From assembly GCF_000814025.1 (NCBI RefSeq), contig NZ_JWLL01000009.1:62001-126000 (forward strand): 64,000 nt of DNA. Direction: 5' to 3'. Numbering within the stretch: the stretch's first letter is position 1; the number at the start of each line of letters is the position of its first letter. The stretch comes from Tateyamaria sp. ANG-S1. Its GTDB lineage: Bacteria > Pseudomonadota > Alphaproteobacteria > Rhodobacterales > Rhodobacteraceae. The notes under the pieces are model-generated. The model was not told the DNA's origin and did not search any database. It was given only the letters and a program-made list of their open reading frames with translations. Shown one piece after another: positions 9,521 through 18,633 of this stretch. The translations under genes were made by a program, and so were the position numbers.

Positions 9521-10453
9521 ATGCTCAACTACACGCTTCGCCGCCTGCTCATGGTGCTGCCGACGCTTTTGATCCTCGTGATCTTTGCCTTTTACCTGAT
9601 GCGCCTTGCGCCAGGTGGGCCGTTCACCTCTGAACGCCCCCTGCCCCCTTCAGTGATGGCAAATGTGCTGGAACGCTACGGCATGGACGAGCCGCTGCAT
9701 GTCCAGCTTTGGACCTATGTCAAAAACATCGTCTGCTGCTTCGATTTCGGCCCCAGCTTTTCCCAGAAAGACCGGACGGTGAACGATGTCATCGCGCAGG
9801 GCTTTCCCGTGACCCTGACCTACGGGTTCTGGTCGGCGGTGTTCGTGCTGGTGCTGGGCATCCCCTTGGGGATCATCGCCGCACTCAGGCATAACGGGTT
9901 CTGGGACTACACGATGACTGGTCTGGCCATCTTTTCTCAGATTTTCCCGAACTTCGTGCTCGCGCCGCTGCTGGTGCTGTTGTTCACGCTGTCATGGGGA
10001 CTGCTGCCAGGCGGTGGATGGAATGGCGGCCAATGGCAATATGTCGTGATGCCCGCTATCGCGCTTGGCACATCCTATATGGCGTCGGTCGCGCGCCTGA
10101 CCCGCGGGTCCATGCTGGAAGTGCTGAACTCGCCCTATATCCGCACCGCCCGCGCCAAGGGACTGCCCGAGCGCACCATCATCATGCGTCACGCGCTGAA
10201 GCCAGCGCTGTTGCCGACGCTGACCTATATGGGCCCGGTCTTTGTCTACATGATCACAGGGTCGGTGTTTGTGGACGTGTTCTTTTCCACCGGCGGGATC
10301 GGGCAGGATTTCATCAACGGTGCCTATAGCCGCGACTACGCTATCCTGCTGGGCCTTGCCATTCTCTACGCCGTTCTCACCTTTGCGCTGACACTTATGG
10401 TCGATCTGCTTTACGCTTGGATTGATCCCAAGGTGCGGGCGGGCTTGTCATGA
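9521..10453 (+). CDS. oppB: Peptide ABC transporter permease, OppB-like
   Basis: 310 aa inner-membrane permease. The N-terminal helix (RRLLMVLPTLLILVIFAFYLMRLAPGGPF) is the typical OppB/DppB opening, and five further hydrophobic segments follow. The cytoplasmic EAA loop is ...NSPYIRTARAKGLPERTIIMRHALKPALLP. It overlaps oppC by 4 nt. Together with oppC it forms the translocation channel for peptides captured by the preceding binding protein; substrate specificity cannot be read from sequence. Confidence 0.93.
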   Translation: MLNYTLRRLLMVLPTLLILVIFAFYLMRLAPGGPFTSERPLPPSVMANVLERYGMDEPLHVQLWTYVKNIVCCFDFGPSFSQKDRTVNDVIAQGFPVTLTYGFWSAVFVLVLGIPLGIIAALRHNGFWDYTMTGLAIFSQIFPNFVLAPLLVLLFTLSWGLLPGGGWNGGQWQYVVMPAIALGTSYMASVARLTRGSMLEVLNSPYIRTARAKGLPERTIIMRHALKPALLPTLTYMGPVFVYMITGSVFVDVFFSTGGIGQDFINGAYSRDYAILLGLAILYAVLTFALTLMVDLLYAWIDPKVRAGLS

Positions 10454-11388
10454 TCCTGTCTGCGGCCCGCCGCCGCCTTCAATCCCGCGCCTTTGCCGAT
10501 GAACGTGCGCCCGAGATGATCGCCTCGCGGTCGTTCTGGGCGGATGCAGGACGGCGCTTTCTGAACAACCGCATGGCCGTGTTTTCCGTTGGAATGCTTG
10601 GCCTGCTGATCCTGTTTTCGATCTTCGGCAACCTGTTTGCACGCTGGTCCTATGAAGAGATCGACTGGAACGTGCTGGGCCGCATCAAGGAAGACGGTGG
10701 CCCGTCGCTTGAGAATGGCCATTGGTTCGGCGTCGATGAGCTGGGCCGGGACCTATATGCCCGGGTCGTTCAGGGCACGCGTACCTCGCTTCTGGTGGGC
10801 TTCATCGCGGGGCCCGTATCGGTCATGCTGGGGGCCATGCTGGGCGCGCTCGCGGGGTACTATGGCGGGCGCTTGGACCGCACCGTGCTTGCCGCTTACA
10901 CCATCTGGCTGGCGATCCCCTACATCATCTTCTTCGTGGTTTGGCAGGCCTTTTTCGGTCGCTCGATGAGCCAGATGATCCTTGTGATCATTCTGGTGAA
11001 CTGGACCGCGGGCCTGCTGATCGTGCGGGGTCAGGTGATGATGCTGAAGAACCGCGAGTTCGTAGATGCAGCCCGGATGCTGGGCATGTCGGATTTCAAG
11101 ATCATCTTCCGCCATCTCGCACCCAACGTGCTGTGGGTGGTGGTGATTTATACCTCCATCGTCATTCCCGAAGTGATCATGATGGAAAGCCTTGTGTCCT
11201 TTCTGGGCGTGGGCATTCAGGAACCCAACACATCCATCGGTGCGCTTTTGTCCCAAGGGGCGGCGACCATGACATTTGGCACGCTGTGGCAGCTGGGCTT
11301 CCCGGCGGCAATCTTCGTGATCGCGCAGGTGTCGCTGTTCTATATCGGGGACGGGTTGCGTGACGCCCTGGACCCCAAGGAGAGATGA
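10450..11388 (+). CDS. oppC: Peptide ABC transporter permease, OppC-like
   Basis: 312 aa partner permease. It has the long cytoplasmic N-terminus with SRSFWADAGRRFLNNRMAVFS (OppC_N type), followed by six hydrophobic segments. The motif HWFGVDELGRDLYARVVQGTRTSLLVG is characteristic of DppC/OppC, and the EAA loop is FVDAARMLGMSDFKIIFRHLAPNVL. ATG at 10450 lies in the oppB stop. Heterodimerises with OppB. Confidence 0.93.
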   Translation: MILSAARRRLQSRAFADERAPEMIASRSFWADAGRRFLNNRMAVFSVGMLGLLILFSIFGNLFARWSYEEIDWNVLGRIKEDGGPSLENGHWFGVDELGRDLYARVVQGTRTSLLVGFIAGPVSVMLGAMLGALAGYYGGRLDRTVLAAYTIWLAIPYIIFFVVWQAFFGRSMSQMILVIILVNWTAGLLIVRGQVMMLKNREFVDAARMLGMSDFKIIFRHLAPNVLWVVVIYTSIVIPEVIMMESLVSFLGVGIQEPNTSIGALLSQGAATMTFGTLWQLGFPAAIFVIAQVSLFYIGDGLRDALDPKER

Positions 11389-11421
11389 CTTGAACCATCC
11401 AGAAACGAAGGGGGCGGTCAC

Positions 11422-12369
11422 ATGCTGAGTGTCCGGAACCTGCATATCCGCTTTCGCACAGGCGACGGCATGGTCCACGCGGTCAATGACGTGTCCTTTG
11501 ACGTCGGCGCCAGCCAGCATATCGCGCTTGTCGGCGAAAGCGGGTCGGGCAAATCCCAGATCGCGCTGTCGATCATGGGCCTGCTGGCCAAGAACGCGGA
11601 AGTGGACGGTCAGATCCTGTGGAATGGCCAAGACCTGTTGGCCACATCGCAGCGCGAGATGAACCGCATCCGCGCGCAGGAGATCGGGATCATCTTTCAA
11701 GATCCGATGTCGTCGCTGAACCCCTACATGACGATTGAACGGCAGCTGACCGAGATCGTCGAGCACCACGAGGGGATGTCGCGCCGCGATGCCCGCGCCC
11801 GCGCACTTGAGGTGATGGATGCCGTTCGCATTCCGGATGCCAAGGCGCGCTTGCGGGCCTACCCGCACGAGTTCTCAGGCGGTATGCGGCAACGGATCGT
11901 GATTGCCATGGCATTGATGTGCCAGCCCAAGCTGATCTTGGCGGATGAGCCGACGACTGCGCTGGACGTGACGGTCCAGGCGCAGATCATGCAGCTATTG
12001 GCGGACATTCGGCAGGACTTTGGCACCTCCGTGGTGCTGATCACCCATGACCTGGGGGTTGTGGCCGGGTTCTGCGAGGACGTTGTCGTCCTTTACGGCG
12101 GGCGCATCATGGAAGAGGCCCAGACGACTGCGCTGTTTGAGCAGCCCGGCCATCCCTATACGCGCGGCCTGCTGCGCGCCGTACCGAACATTGAGGACCC
12201 GTCGGACGCGCTAACCGCAATCCCCGGCAGCCCACCCAGCCAGCACCGGTTTCCGCAGGCCTGCCCGTTTGCACCACGTTGCGTCGATGCCGTGGACACC
12301 TGCCGCGATACGCTGCCCATGCTGCACAAGGGGCGCGCCTGCGTGCGCCCGGTTGAGGAGTTGACCTGA
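11422..12369 (+). CDS. oppD: Peptide ABC transporter ATPase, OppD-like
   Basis: 315 aa ATP-binding subunit. Walker A GESGSGKSQ, signature FSGGMRQRI, Walker B LILADEPTTALD and switch His in LITHDLGVV, ending in the oligopeptide/dipeptide C-terminal domain with clustered Cys (CPFAPRCVDAVDTC) seen in OppD/DppD, which often binds an Fe-S cluster. Starts 33 nt after oppC and overlaps oppF by one base (TGATG). Confidence 0.94.
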   Translation: MLSVRNLHIRFRTGDGMVHAVNDVSFDVGASQHIALVGESGSGKSQIALSIMGLLAKNAEVDGQILWNGQDLLATSQREMNRIRAQEIGIIFQDPMSSLNPYMTIERQLTEIVEHHEGMSRRDARARALEVMDAVRIPDAKARLRAYPHEFSGGMRQRIVIAMALMCQPKLILADEPTTALDVTVQAQIMQLLADIRQDFGTSVVLITHDLGVVAGFCEDVVVLYGGRIMEEAQTTALFEQPGHPYTRGLLRAVPNIEDPSDALTAIPGSPPSQHRFPQACPFAPRCVDAVDTCRDTLPMLHKGRACVRPVEELT

Positions 12370-13364
12370 TGCTATCCGTTGAAAACGCGCACGTGACCTT
12401 TCAGGTGGCGCAAACCAAGAAATGGCCCTGGTCAAAGCCCGGCATCGTACATGCCGTCAATGGTATCTCGTTTCAGCTGGAAGCGGGCAAAACCCTTGGC
12501 ATCGTGGGCGAGTCCGGTTGCGGCAAGTCCACATTGATCCGCTCGGTCGCGGGCCTTACGCCCTTGCAGGCTGGCACCGTGCAATTGGACGGGGAAACCG
12601 TCGACTACCGCAATCGCGCGTCCATGCAGCGGTTGAGGGCGACCATGCAGATGATCTTTCAGGACCCGATTGCATCGCTTAATCCGCGCATGACCATCCG
12701 TGAGATCGTGGTTGAACCCTTGGCATTCTTCAAACCCGACATGGGCGCCGAAGAGCGCAACACGGCAGCACTGGCGATGCTGGAGCGCGTGGGTATCCCG
12801 CCTGCGCAGGCCAACCGCTTTCCGCATGAGTTTTCGGGCGGGCAGTGCCAGCGCATTGGCATCGCACGCGCGCTGGTCGCGGGACCGAAGGTGCTGCTGT
12901 GTGACGAACCGGTTTCGGCACTGGACGTTTCGATCCAGGCGCAGGTGGTCAACCTGCTGAAAGAATTGCAGCGCGAGATGGGGCTGGCCATCGTCTTTGT
13001 CGCGCATGATCTTGGCGTGGTGCGGCATATTTCGGACGATGTCCTCGTGATGTATGTGGGCGCACCGATGGAGCAAGCGCCTGCATCAGCGCTGGTCGCT
13101 CACCCGCAGCATCCCTATACCCAAGCGCTGCTGTCGGCCGTGCCGGTCCCGGACCCGCGCGTGCGGATCGCACCGCAGATGCTGGAAGGTGACCTGCCGA
13201 GCCCATTGAATTTACCGCCCGGCTGTCTTTTTGAATCGAGATGCCCAAAAGCCATGCCAAAGTGCGGCAGTGCACGCCCACCGATGGTGACAAGCGGACA
13301 GCATCGGGCTGCGTGTGTTCTGTTGGAGGACATGTCCGAGAAGGAGGCTGCCCTGACCCACTGA
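12369..13364 (+). CDS. oppF: Peptide ABC transporter ATPase, OppF-like
   Basis: 331 aa second ATPase of the importer. Walker A GESGCGKST, signature FSGGQCQRIGIARAL, Walker B LLCDEPVSALD, and a C-terminal oligo/dipeptide domain with Cys residues (CLFESRCPKAMPKC). Shares an A with the oppD stop. Last gene of the operon; the next gene is convergent, 106 nt away, with no obvious T-tailed hairpin between. Confidence 0.94.
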   Translation: MLSVENAHVTFQVAQTKKWPWSKPGIVHAVNGISFQLEAGKTLGIVGESGCGKSTLIRSVAGLTPLQAGTVQLDGETVDYRNRASMQRLRATMQMIFQDPIASLNPRMTIREIVVEPLAFFKPDMGAEERNTAALAMLERVGIPPAQANRFPHEFSGGQCQRIGIARALVAGPKVLLCDEPVSALDVSIQAQVVNLLKELQREMGLAIVFVAHDLGVVRHISDDVLVMYVGAPMEQAPASALVAHPQHPYTQALLSAVPVPDPRVRIAPQMLEGDLPSPLNLPPGCLFESRCPKAMPKCGSARPPMVTSGQHRAACVLLEDMSEKEAALTH

Positions 13365-13470
13365 ACTTGGGACGGAATCTGCCTCTCTGTGGGCGTTTGG
13401 GACATGACCAAATGTCAGCCGAACATCCAGGCAGTCCACATGTGAACAAGTAGTGTTTCCAGATCGGCCA

Positions 13471-15306
13471 CTATTTGAACTCGGCGGCGTCGATGTCCAA
13501 TGACTTTATCTTGGAATACACCGTCGTGGGCGCCAAACCCAGCATCGCAGCCGCACCGTGTTTCCCCGAGACCTTTCCCTGGCTTCGCTTCAGAGCATTC
13601 TGAAGGTTCGTCCGTTCCAGATCACGGAGGTTTTCAGCGGTCAGCACAACATCCGAACCTTCATTTGGCAACGGATCAGAACTCTGGAAATCAAACTCGA
13701 GCCGCCCGCCTTGCGCGAGTATGGCCGCACGTTCAATCACGTTCTCAAGCTCGCGCACGTTGCCGGGCCAGGCGTATTGTTCGAGCGCTTGTATGTTGGA
13801 CCGCGTGAGCCGGTTTTCAGGCAGCCGCAGACGGCGCGTTGTTCTGTCCAGAAAGTGCTTTGCCAAGTACGGGATATCCTCTTCCCGGTGGCACAGTGGT
13901 GTGCAGCGGATCGAAAAGAGGTTGAGTGTGAAGTAGAGGTCCTGGCGAAACCGATCTGCCCGCACCTCGGCCGCAAGATCGCGCGAGGTCGTCGCCACGA
14001 CGGTGAGATTGATGGGGATTTGGCTTGCGTCGCCCGGGCGTTGGAAGTGACCGCTTTGCAAGACGTCGTGGAGCTTAGCCTGAACGGACTTGGGCAGATC
14101 GGCGACCTCGTCCAAGTGCAAGGTGCTGTTGTTCGCCATCAGAAACTTGCCGGTTTGATCGCGCGTTGCACCGGGGAACGCCCCGCGTTTATGGCCAAAG
14201 AGCTCTGTTTCGAGCGCTTGGACGTTCGTCTCACTGCAATTGATGCGAACCAGCGGACGCCGTTGGCGCGTGCTGGCTTCGTGGATCGCTGAAACTGTCA
14301 GGCTTTTGCCGGATCCGGGCGGGCCAGAAACAAGCACATGCGCATTGTTCTTTGCAGCCAGATCAATTTGCGCATTAAGCGATTTGATGGCGTCCGAAAC
14401 GCCCACAACACCGGCATGGGAGCGGGCAGACCGCACTTCGGTCAGCAGGTATTCGTTTTCCTGTTCCAGTTTGACCTTCAGCTCTTCGACCTGGGCCAGG
14501 GCGTCGCGCAGCTTGCGTTCATTTTCGCGACGTTCAGTGACATCCCGGAAGATGACGACGGCGCCCGCCAGAATGTTATGGTCGTAGATCGGGGTCGAGA
14601 CGTATTCGACCATGATCGGTTTGCCGTCCTTGCGCCAGAACACGTCGTCATCGACCCGCATCGTCTCGTCATTTCGGAAGGAGGCGTAGATCGGACATTC
14701 ATGGGCCGGGAAATGCTCTCCGTTCAGGTGTTTGTGATGAATGGTGGCGTGTAGGTCTCGGCCAATGAGATCCTCTGCGGACCAACCCAGCATCTCTTGT
14801 GCCGCGCGATTGACGAAGGTGGCTTTGCCCTCTGCATTGATCCCATAGATCCCTTCACCCGCGGCTTCGAGGATCAGGTGGTTCTGGGCCTCAACCTCTT
14901 GGAAGAAGCCATAGATATTCCGCCACTGCATCAACCCGCCCTTTTGGTGGGCGTCGTGTTCCATGGCGCGGTTGCGTTGGTCGAGGTCGTTGAGATCAAG
15001 GAAGCTAAGGAGAACTTTGGGGCCGTCCAACTGCACACCAAAGGTTTGCAGTCGAAGCTGTCGGGCATCGGCACCGCGGAGTTCAAGCGTACGATCCGCG
15101 TAGCGCCCGAAGTGAGCGACCGCATCGAAAAAGACCACTGCATCGGCCGCGTCCGACACCAGAAGCTCGGAGAGCTGTTCGCTCAGCTGGAACAGGGCGC
15201 GGGCCGAGGTATTGGCCTCGAGCACACGGTTGTCGCGTGGTGAGACCAGCAATGTGGGCAGAGCGTGTTGGTCGACAGTCAAGGGCGCAGAGGAATCGTC
15301 AAGCAT
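13471..15306 (-). CDS. PAS - AAA+ - Fis-type transcriptional regulator (sigma54-activator-like with GAFPGA loop)
   Basis: 611 aa cytoplasmic regulator. Order: N-terminal PAS-like sensor; PAS around residues 130-260 (EAAGEGIYGINAEGKATFVN ending in RDVTERRENERK); coiled coil; AAA+ domain with Walker A GPPGSGKS, Walker B TLHLDEVADLP and R-finger region RFRQDLYFTLN; and a C-terminal Fis-type HTH (GAAAMLGLAPTTVYSKIKSL). The loop that contacts sigma54 is GAFPGA rather than GAFTGA, so action through sigma54 is uncertain; TyrR-like sigma70 regulation is an alternative. Divergent from the cyanate-type operon, which it probably controls. The start ATG has only a weak ribosome site. Confidence 0.85.
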   Translation of the reverse strand: MLDDSSAPLTVDQHALPTLLVSPRDNRVLEANTSARALFQLSEQLSELLVSDAADAVVFFDAVAHFGRYADRTLELRGADARQLRLQTFGVQLDGPKVLLSFLDLNDLDQRNRAMEHDAHQKGGLMQWRNIYGFFQEVEAQNHLILEAAGEGIYGINAEGKATFVNRAAQEMLGWSAEDLIGRDLHATIHHKHLNGEHFPAHECPIYASFRNDETMRVDDDVFWRKDGKPIMVEYVSTPIYDHNILAGAVVIFRDVTERRENERKLRDALAQVEELKVKLEQENEYLLTEVRSARSHAGVVGVSDAIKSLNAQIDLAAKNNAHVLVSGPPGSGKSLTVSAIHEASTRQRRPLVRINCSETNVQALETELFGHKRGAFPGATRDQTGKFLMANNSTLHLDEVADLPKSVQAKLHDVLQSGHFQRPGDASQIPINLTVVATTSRDLAAEVRADRFRQDLYFTLNLFSIRCTPLCHREEDIPYLAKHFLDRTTRRLRLPENRLTRSNIQALEQYAWPGNVRELENVIERAAILAQGGRLEFDFQSSDPLPNEGSDVVLTAENLRDLERTNLQNALKRSQGKVSGKHGAAAMLGLAPTTVYSKIKSLDIDAAEFK

Positions 15307-15495
15307 GACCAGAGGATCACGCAGGTTTTCCGCGCGCGCTTTATGAAATCTCGTACTTTACGACTTTTCGTAACCAATGCCCAAAAATTAATCAATAAAA
15401 TCAATGCTTCGCGAAAAATTGAGCCATGTCCGACCTGCCTTCAAGGGGGGCGTTTTGGGTGAGACGGTTGGGCAGACGCTGCCAGGAGACTTCGC
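15307..15495. promoter_or_regulatory. Divergent control region of the regulator and the cyanate-type operon
   Basis: 189 bases, AT-rich in the centre (around 15350-15420). A perfect inverted repeat GGCAGACGCTGCC (15471-15483) lies just before the AGGAG ribosome site (15485-15489) of the binding-protein gene and could be an operator or leader hairpin. I found no good -24/-12 (GG...GC) sigma54 element. Confidence 0.4.
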
Positions 15496-16881
15496 ATGAC
15501 ACTCAAAAGCCTTGGAAACCCCTTCTCTGAAAAAACGGACCTGCGGCACGGCGCCGACTGCGGTTGCGAGGGCTGCCTGAGCGGTCACGGGCATGACAAG
15601 GATCATGTTGAACCCCATAAGATGAACAGCGAGCAGATGCTTGAGCGAGCTGTTGAAAGCGCGGTTGTGCGTTCGGTGTTTGGGCAAAGTGACATTGGTC
15701 GCCGGTCATTCATGGGTATGATCGGTGGCACCACGGCGGCGGCCGCTTTGGCGTCGGTGTTTCCGTTGGAACAGGCCAAGGCCGCGATCCTGGATGATCT
15801 AGGACCGCCGGAGAAAACAAACCTGAACATCGGCTTTGTGCCCATCACCTGTGCGACCCCCATCATCATGGCGCAGCCCCTCGGGTTTTACGAACGCTAC
15901 GGGTTGGACGCGCAGGTCATCAAGACGGCGGGATGGGCGGTGGCCCGCGACAAGTCCCTGTCCGGCGAATACGACGCCAGCCACATGCTGACACCGATGC
16001 CTTTGGCCATGACGCTGGGCGCAGGCTCGGTCGCGACGCCCTATATCATGCCCGCCGTTGAGAACATCAACGGTCAGGCCATCGTTCTGTCCAACGAACA
16101 TCTAGACAAGCGTGATCCCAAGCAGTGGAAGGGATTCACATTTGGTGTTCCGTTTGAGTATTCGATGCACAACTTCTTGCTGCGTTACTATGTGGCGGAG
16201 TTTGGTCTGGACCCCGACAAAGACATTCAGATCCGCGTGGTGCCCCCGCCGGAGATGGTTGCAAACCTGCGGGCCGGGAACCTCGACGGCTATCTGTCGC
16301 CTGACCCGTTCAACCAACGTGCGGTGTTCGAGGGGATTGGCTTCATACACATCCTGACCAAGGAGATTTGGGAAGGCCACCCGTGCTGCGCCTTTGCTGC
16401 GCCCCTGTCCTTCGCAACCGAGCTGCCCAACACCTATGGCGCGCTGTTAAAGTCCATCATTGACGCCACTCAATACGCATCAAACCAGGACAATCGGAAG
16501 GAGATTGCCGCGGCAATCTCGCCCACCAACTATCTCAACCAGCCGGTCACGGTGGTCGAGCAAGTGTTGACGGGCACCTATGCCGATGGTCTGGGCGAGG
16601 TGCAGCGGGTGCCGGACCGGATCGATTTTGACCCGTTCCCCTGGCATTCCATGGGCGTGTGGATCCTGTCCCAGATGAAGCGCTGGGGCTACATCGAAGG
16701 GGACGTGGACTACAAAGGCGTAGCCGAGCAGGTCTACCTTGCCTCCGATGCGAAGAAGGTCATGACCGAACTTGGCTATGATGCGCCTGACGTCACCTAC
16801 AAGTCGCATACGATCATGGGCAAGACGTTCGACCCAGCAGAACCCGAAGACTATATCGACAGCTTCGAGATCAAACGATGA
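15496..16881 (+). CDS. NrtA/CmpA-family ABC substrate-binding protein, cyanate-type, Tat-exported
   Basis: 461 aa periplasmic binding protein of the nitrate/bicarbonate/cyanate group (LNIGFVPITCATPIIMAQPLGFYERYGL...). A long N-terminal region (about 68 aa) carries C22, C24 and C27 and H31, H33, H37 and H41 before a twin-arginine motif RRSFMG (R69-R70) and a hydrophobic stretch ending near QAKA, so export is probably Tat-dependent. It overlaps the permease gene by 4 nt. The same operon encodes cyanase, so cyanate is the most likely ligand; nitrate or nitrile-like anions remain possible. Divergent from the PAS-AAA+ regulator. Confidence 0.85.
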   Translation: MTLKSLGNPFSEKTDLRHGADCGCEGCLSGHGHDKDHVEPHKMNSEQMLERAVESAVVRSVFGQSDIGRRSFMGMIGGTTAAAALASVFPLEQAKAAILDDLGPPEKTNLNIGFVPITCATPIIMAQPLGFYERYGLDAQVIKTAGWAVARDKSLSGEYDASHMLTPMPLAMTLGAGSVATPYIMPAVENINGQAIVLSNEHLDKRDPKQWKGFTFGVPFEYSMHNFLLRYYVAEFGLDPDKDIQIRVVPPPEMVANLRAGNLDGYLSPDPFNQRAVFEGIGFIHILTKEIWEGHPCCAFAAPLSFATELPNTYGALLKSIIDATQYASNQDNRKEIAAAISPTNYLNQPVTVVEQVLTGTYADGLGEVQRVPDRIDFDPFPWHSMGVWILSQMKRWGYIEGDVDYKGVAEQVYLASDAKKVMTELGYDAPDVTYKSHTIMGKTFDPAEPEDYIDSFEIKR

Positions 16882-17714
16882 TCGGGACGCTGAGCGAAAA
16901 CAAGAAGGCCGCCTTGCTGTCGGTTCTGATCCTGCTGGTCGGGTGTTTCATCTGGGAGATGTCTATCCCCGCCCAAAAGGCCGTTGAGGAACTGACCGAA
17001 TATGAGCGGCTCACCGGCGGCGGCCAGCCAAAAGCGGGTGTCCCGCCGCCAAGCCAGGTCCTAGGAAAGGCCTGGGAGCAACTGTCGGACCCGTTCTATG
17101 ACGCCGGCCCCAACGACAAAGGCATCGGCATCCAAATCGGATACTCGATCTACCGGGTGCTGACGGGCTATTTGTTGGCGGCAGTGATCGCGATCCCGCT
17201 CGGGTTTCTGATCGGCATGTCTTCGGTCGCGTACAAGGCGCTTAACCCGTTCATACAGGTGCTACGGCCCATTTCTCCGCTGGCGTGGATGCCACTGGCC
17301 CTGTTTGTGATCCAGGACAGTGAGATGAGTGCGATTTTCGTAATCTTCATCTGCTCGATCTGGCCCATGTTGATCAACACGGCATTCGGTGTCGCCGGTG
17401 TGCGTGAGGATTGGGTCAATGTTGCACGCACCCACGAGCTTGGTGCGCTGAAGACCGCTTTCACTGTCATTCTGCCTGCGGCCGCGCCGACGATTGTGAC
17501 AGGCATGCGCATCTCGATCGGGATTGCGTGGCTGGTGATTGTGGCCGCTGAGATGTTGGTCGGTGGCACCGGCATTGGCTACTACGTGTGGAACGAGTGG
17601 AACAACCTCGACCTGACTTCGGTCATCTTTTCCATCCTTATGATTGGTGTTGTGGGCATGCTGCTGGACTCGATGTTTGGCCTGCTGCAGCGCACCGTCG
17701 CCTATACCGAATAG
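16878..17714 (+). CDS. NrtB/CynB-like ABC transporter permease
   Basis: 278 aa integral membrane protein of the NrtB/SsuC/TauC type: an N-terminal helix (LLSVLILLVGCFIWEMSI), a loop, then about five more helices. The EAA-like loop contains REDWVNVARTHELGALKTAFTVILPAAAPTIVTGMRISIGIAW. The start ATG overlaps the binding-protein stop (ATGA). Forms the membrane channel of the importer with the next ATPase; substrate inferred from cynS in the same operon. Confidence 0.9.
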   Translation: MIGTLSENKKAALLSVLILLVGCFIWEMSIPAQKAVEELTEYERLTGGGQPKAGVPPPSQVLGKAWEQLSDPFYDAGPNDKGIGIQIGYSIYRVLTGYLLAAVIAIPLGFLIGMSSVAYKALNPFIQVLRPISPLAWMPLALFVIQDSEMSAIFVIFICSIWPMLINTAFGVAGVREDWVNVARTHELGALKTAFTVILPAAAPTIVTGMRISIGIAWLVIVAAEMLVGGTGIGYYVWNEWNNLDLTSVIFSILMIGVVGMLLDSMFGLLQRTVAYTE

Positions 17715-17726
17715 GAGCGCTGAGAT

Positions 17727-18629
17727 ATGGCAAATGCCTTCCTGAGCATTGAGCAACTGACCCAGCGATACCCCGATGGCAATGGCGGCGAATTCACCGT
17801 CTTTGAGAATGCCAGCTTTGGGATCGAGAAGGGCGAATTCGTCTGTATCCTTGGCCATTCGGGCTGTGGGAAGTCGACGATCATGAACATCCTGGCCGGA
17901 CTGGCCGAGCCCACAAGCGGTGTTGTCAAAATGGACGGGCAGCACGTGTCGGGGCCAAGTTTGGATCGCGGCGTGGTGTTTCAGAACTATTCGCTTCTGC
18001 CCTGGCTGACGGCCCTAAAGAACGTGACCTTCGGCGTGCAGGCGCGCTTTCCCGATTGGGACAAGGCAAAAGTTATCGAGCATTCGACGACGTTTCTGGC
18101 CAAAGTCGGGCTGACAGGGGATGCGATCCACCGCAAGCCGAGCCAACTGTCAGGCGGCATGCGCCAGCGTGTCTCAATCGCGCGGGCCTTTGCCAATGAG
18201 CCCAAGCTGTTGTTGCTGGATGAACCCTTTGGCGCGCTTGATGCGCTGACACGTGGCACAATCCAGGATGAACTGATCAAGGTGTGGAGCGACACCGACC
18301 AGACGGTGTTTATGATCACCCACGATATTGATGAGGCGATCCTGCTTGCGGACCGCATCCTTTTGATGACCAATGGCCCCAATGCGCAGGTGGCCGAGAG
18401 TGTCGAGATCACGATCCCCCGTCCGCGCAACCGGACAGATATTGTCGAACACCCGAACTACTACGCGATCCGCAACCATCTGGTGCACTTCCTCGGCCAA
18501 CGTTCGGCAGAGCTTTCGGGGCAAAGCGGTGGGAGCGGTATGCACCAGCCCAAAACTGTGCGCATCGACGTCACGGACGAGGCTGACGACCCCGAACCTG
18601 CGCCCGTGTTGCGCGCGGTGGAGGGATAG
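17727..18629 (+). CDS. NrtD/CynD-like ABC transporter ATPase
   Basis: 300 aa ATPase. Walker [10 protein letters not shown], signature [15 protein letters not shown], Walker [13 protein letters not shown] and switch His [16 protein letters not shown]. The C-terminal tail has [19 protein letters not shown], the same tail type as the partial ATPase at the window start, then a variable acidic end ([16 protein letters not shown]). GGAGCG precedes ATG 17727. The next gene starts 4 nt after its stop, in tight operon spacing. Confidence 0.92.
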   Translation: MANAFLSIEQLTQRYPDGNGGEFTVFENASFGIEKGEFVCILGHSGCGKSTIMNILAGLAEPTSGVVKMDGQHVSGPSLDRGVVFQNYSLLPWLTALKNVTFGVQARFPDWDKAKVIEHSTTFLAKVGLTGDAIHRKPSQLSGGMRQRVSIARAFANEPKLLLLDEPFGALDALTRGTIQDELIKVWSDTDQTVFMITHDIDEAILLADRILLMTNGPNAQVAESVEITIPRPRNRTDIVEHPNYYAIRNHLVHFLGQRSAELSGQSGGSGMHQPKTVRIDVTDEADDPEPAPVLRAVEG

Positions 18630-18633
18630 CGCT

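Noticed and set aside
15307-15495. Sigma54 (-24/-12) promoter for the cyanate-type operon
   Set aside because: No TGGCAC-N5-TTGC-like match seen on the plus strand, and the regulator loop is GAFPGA.
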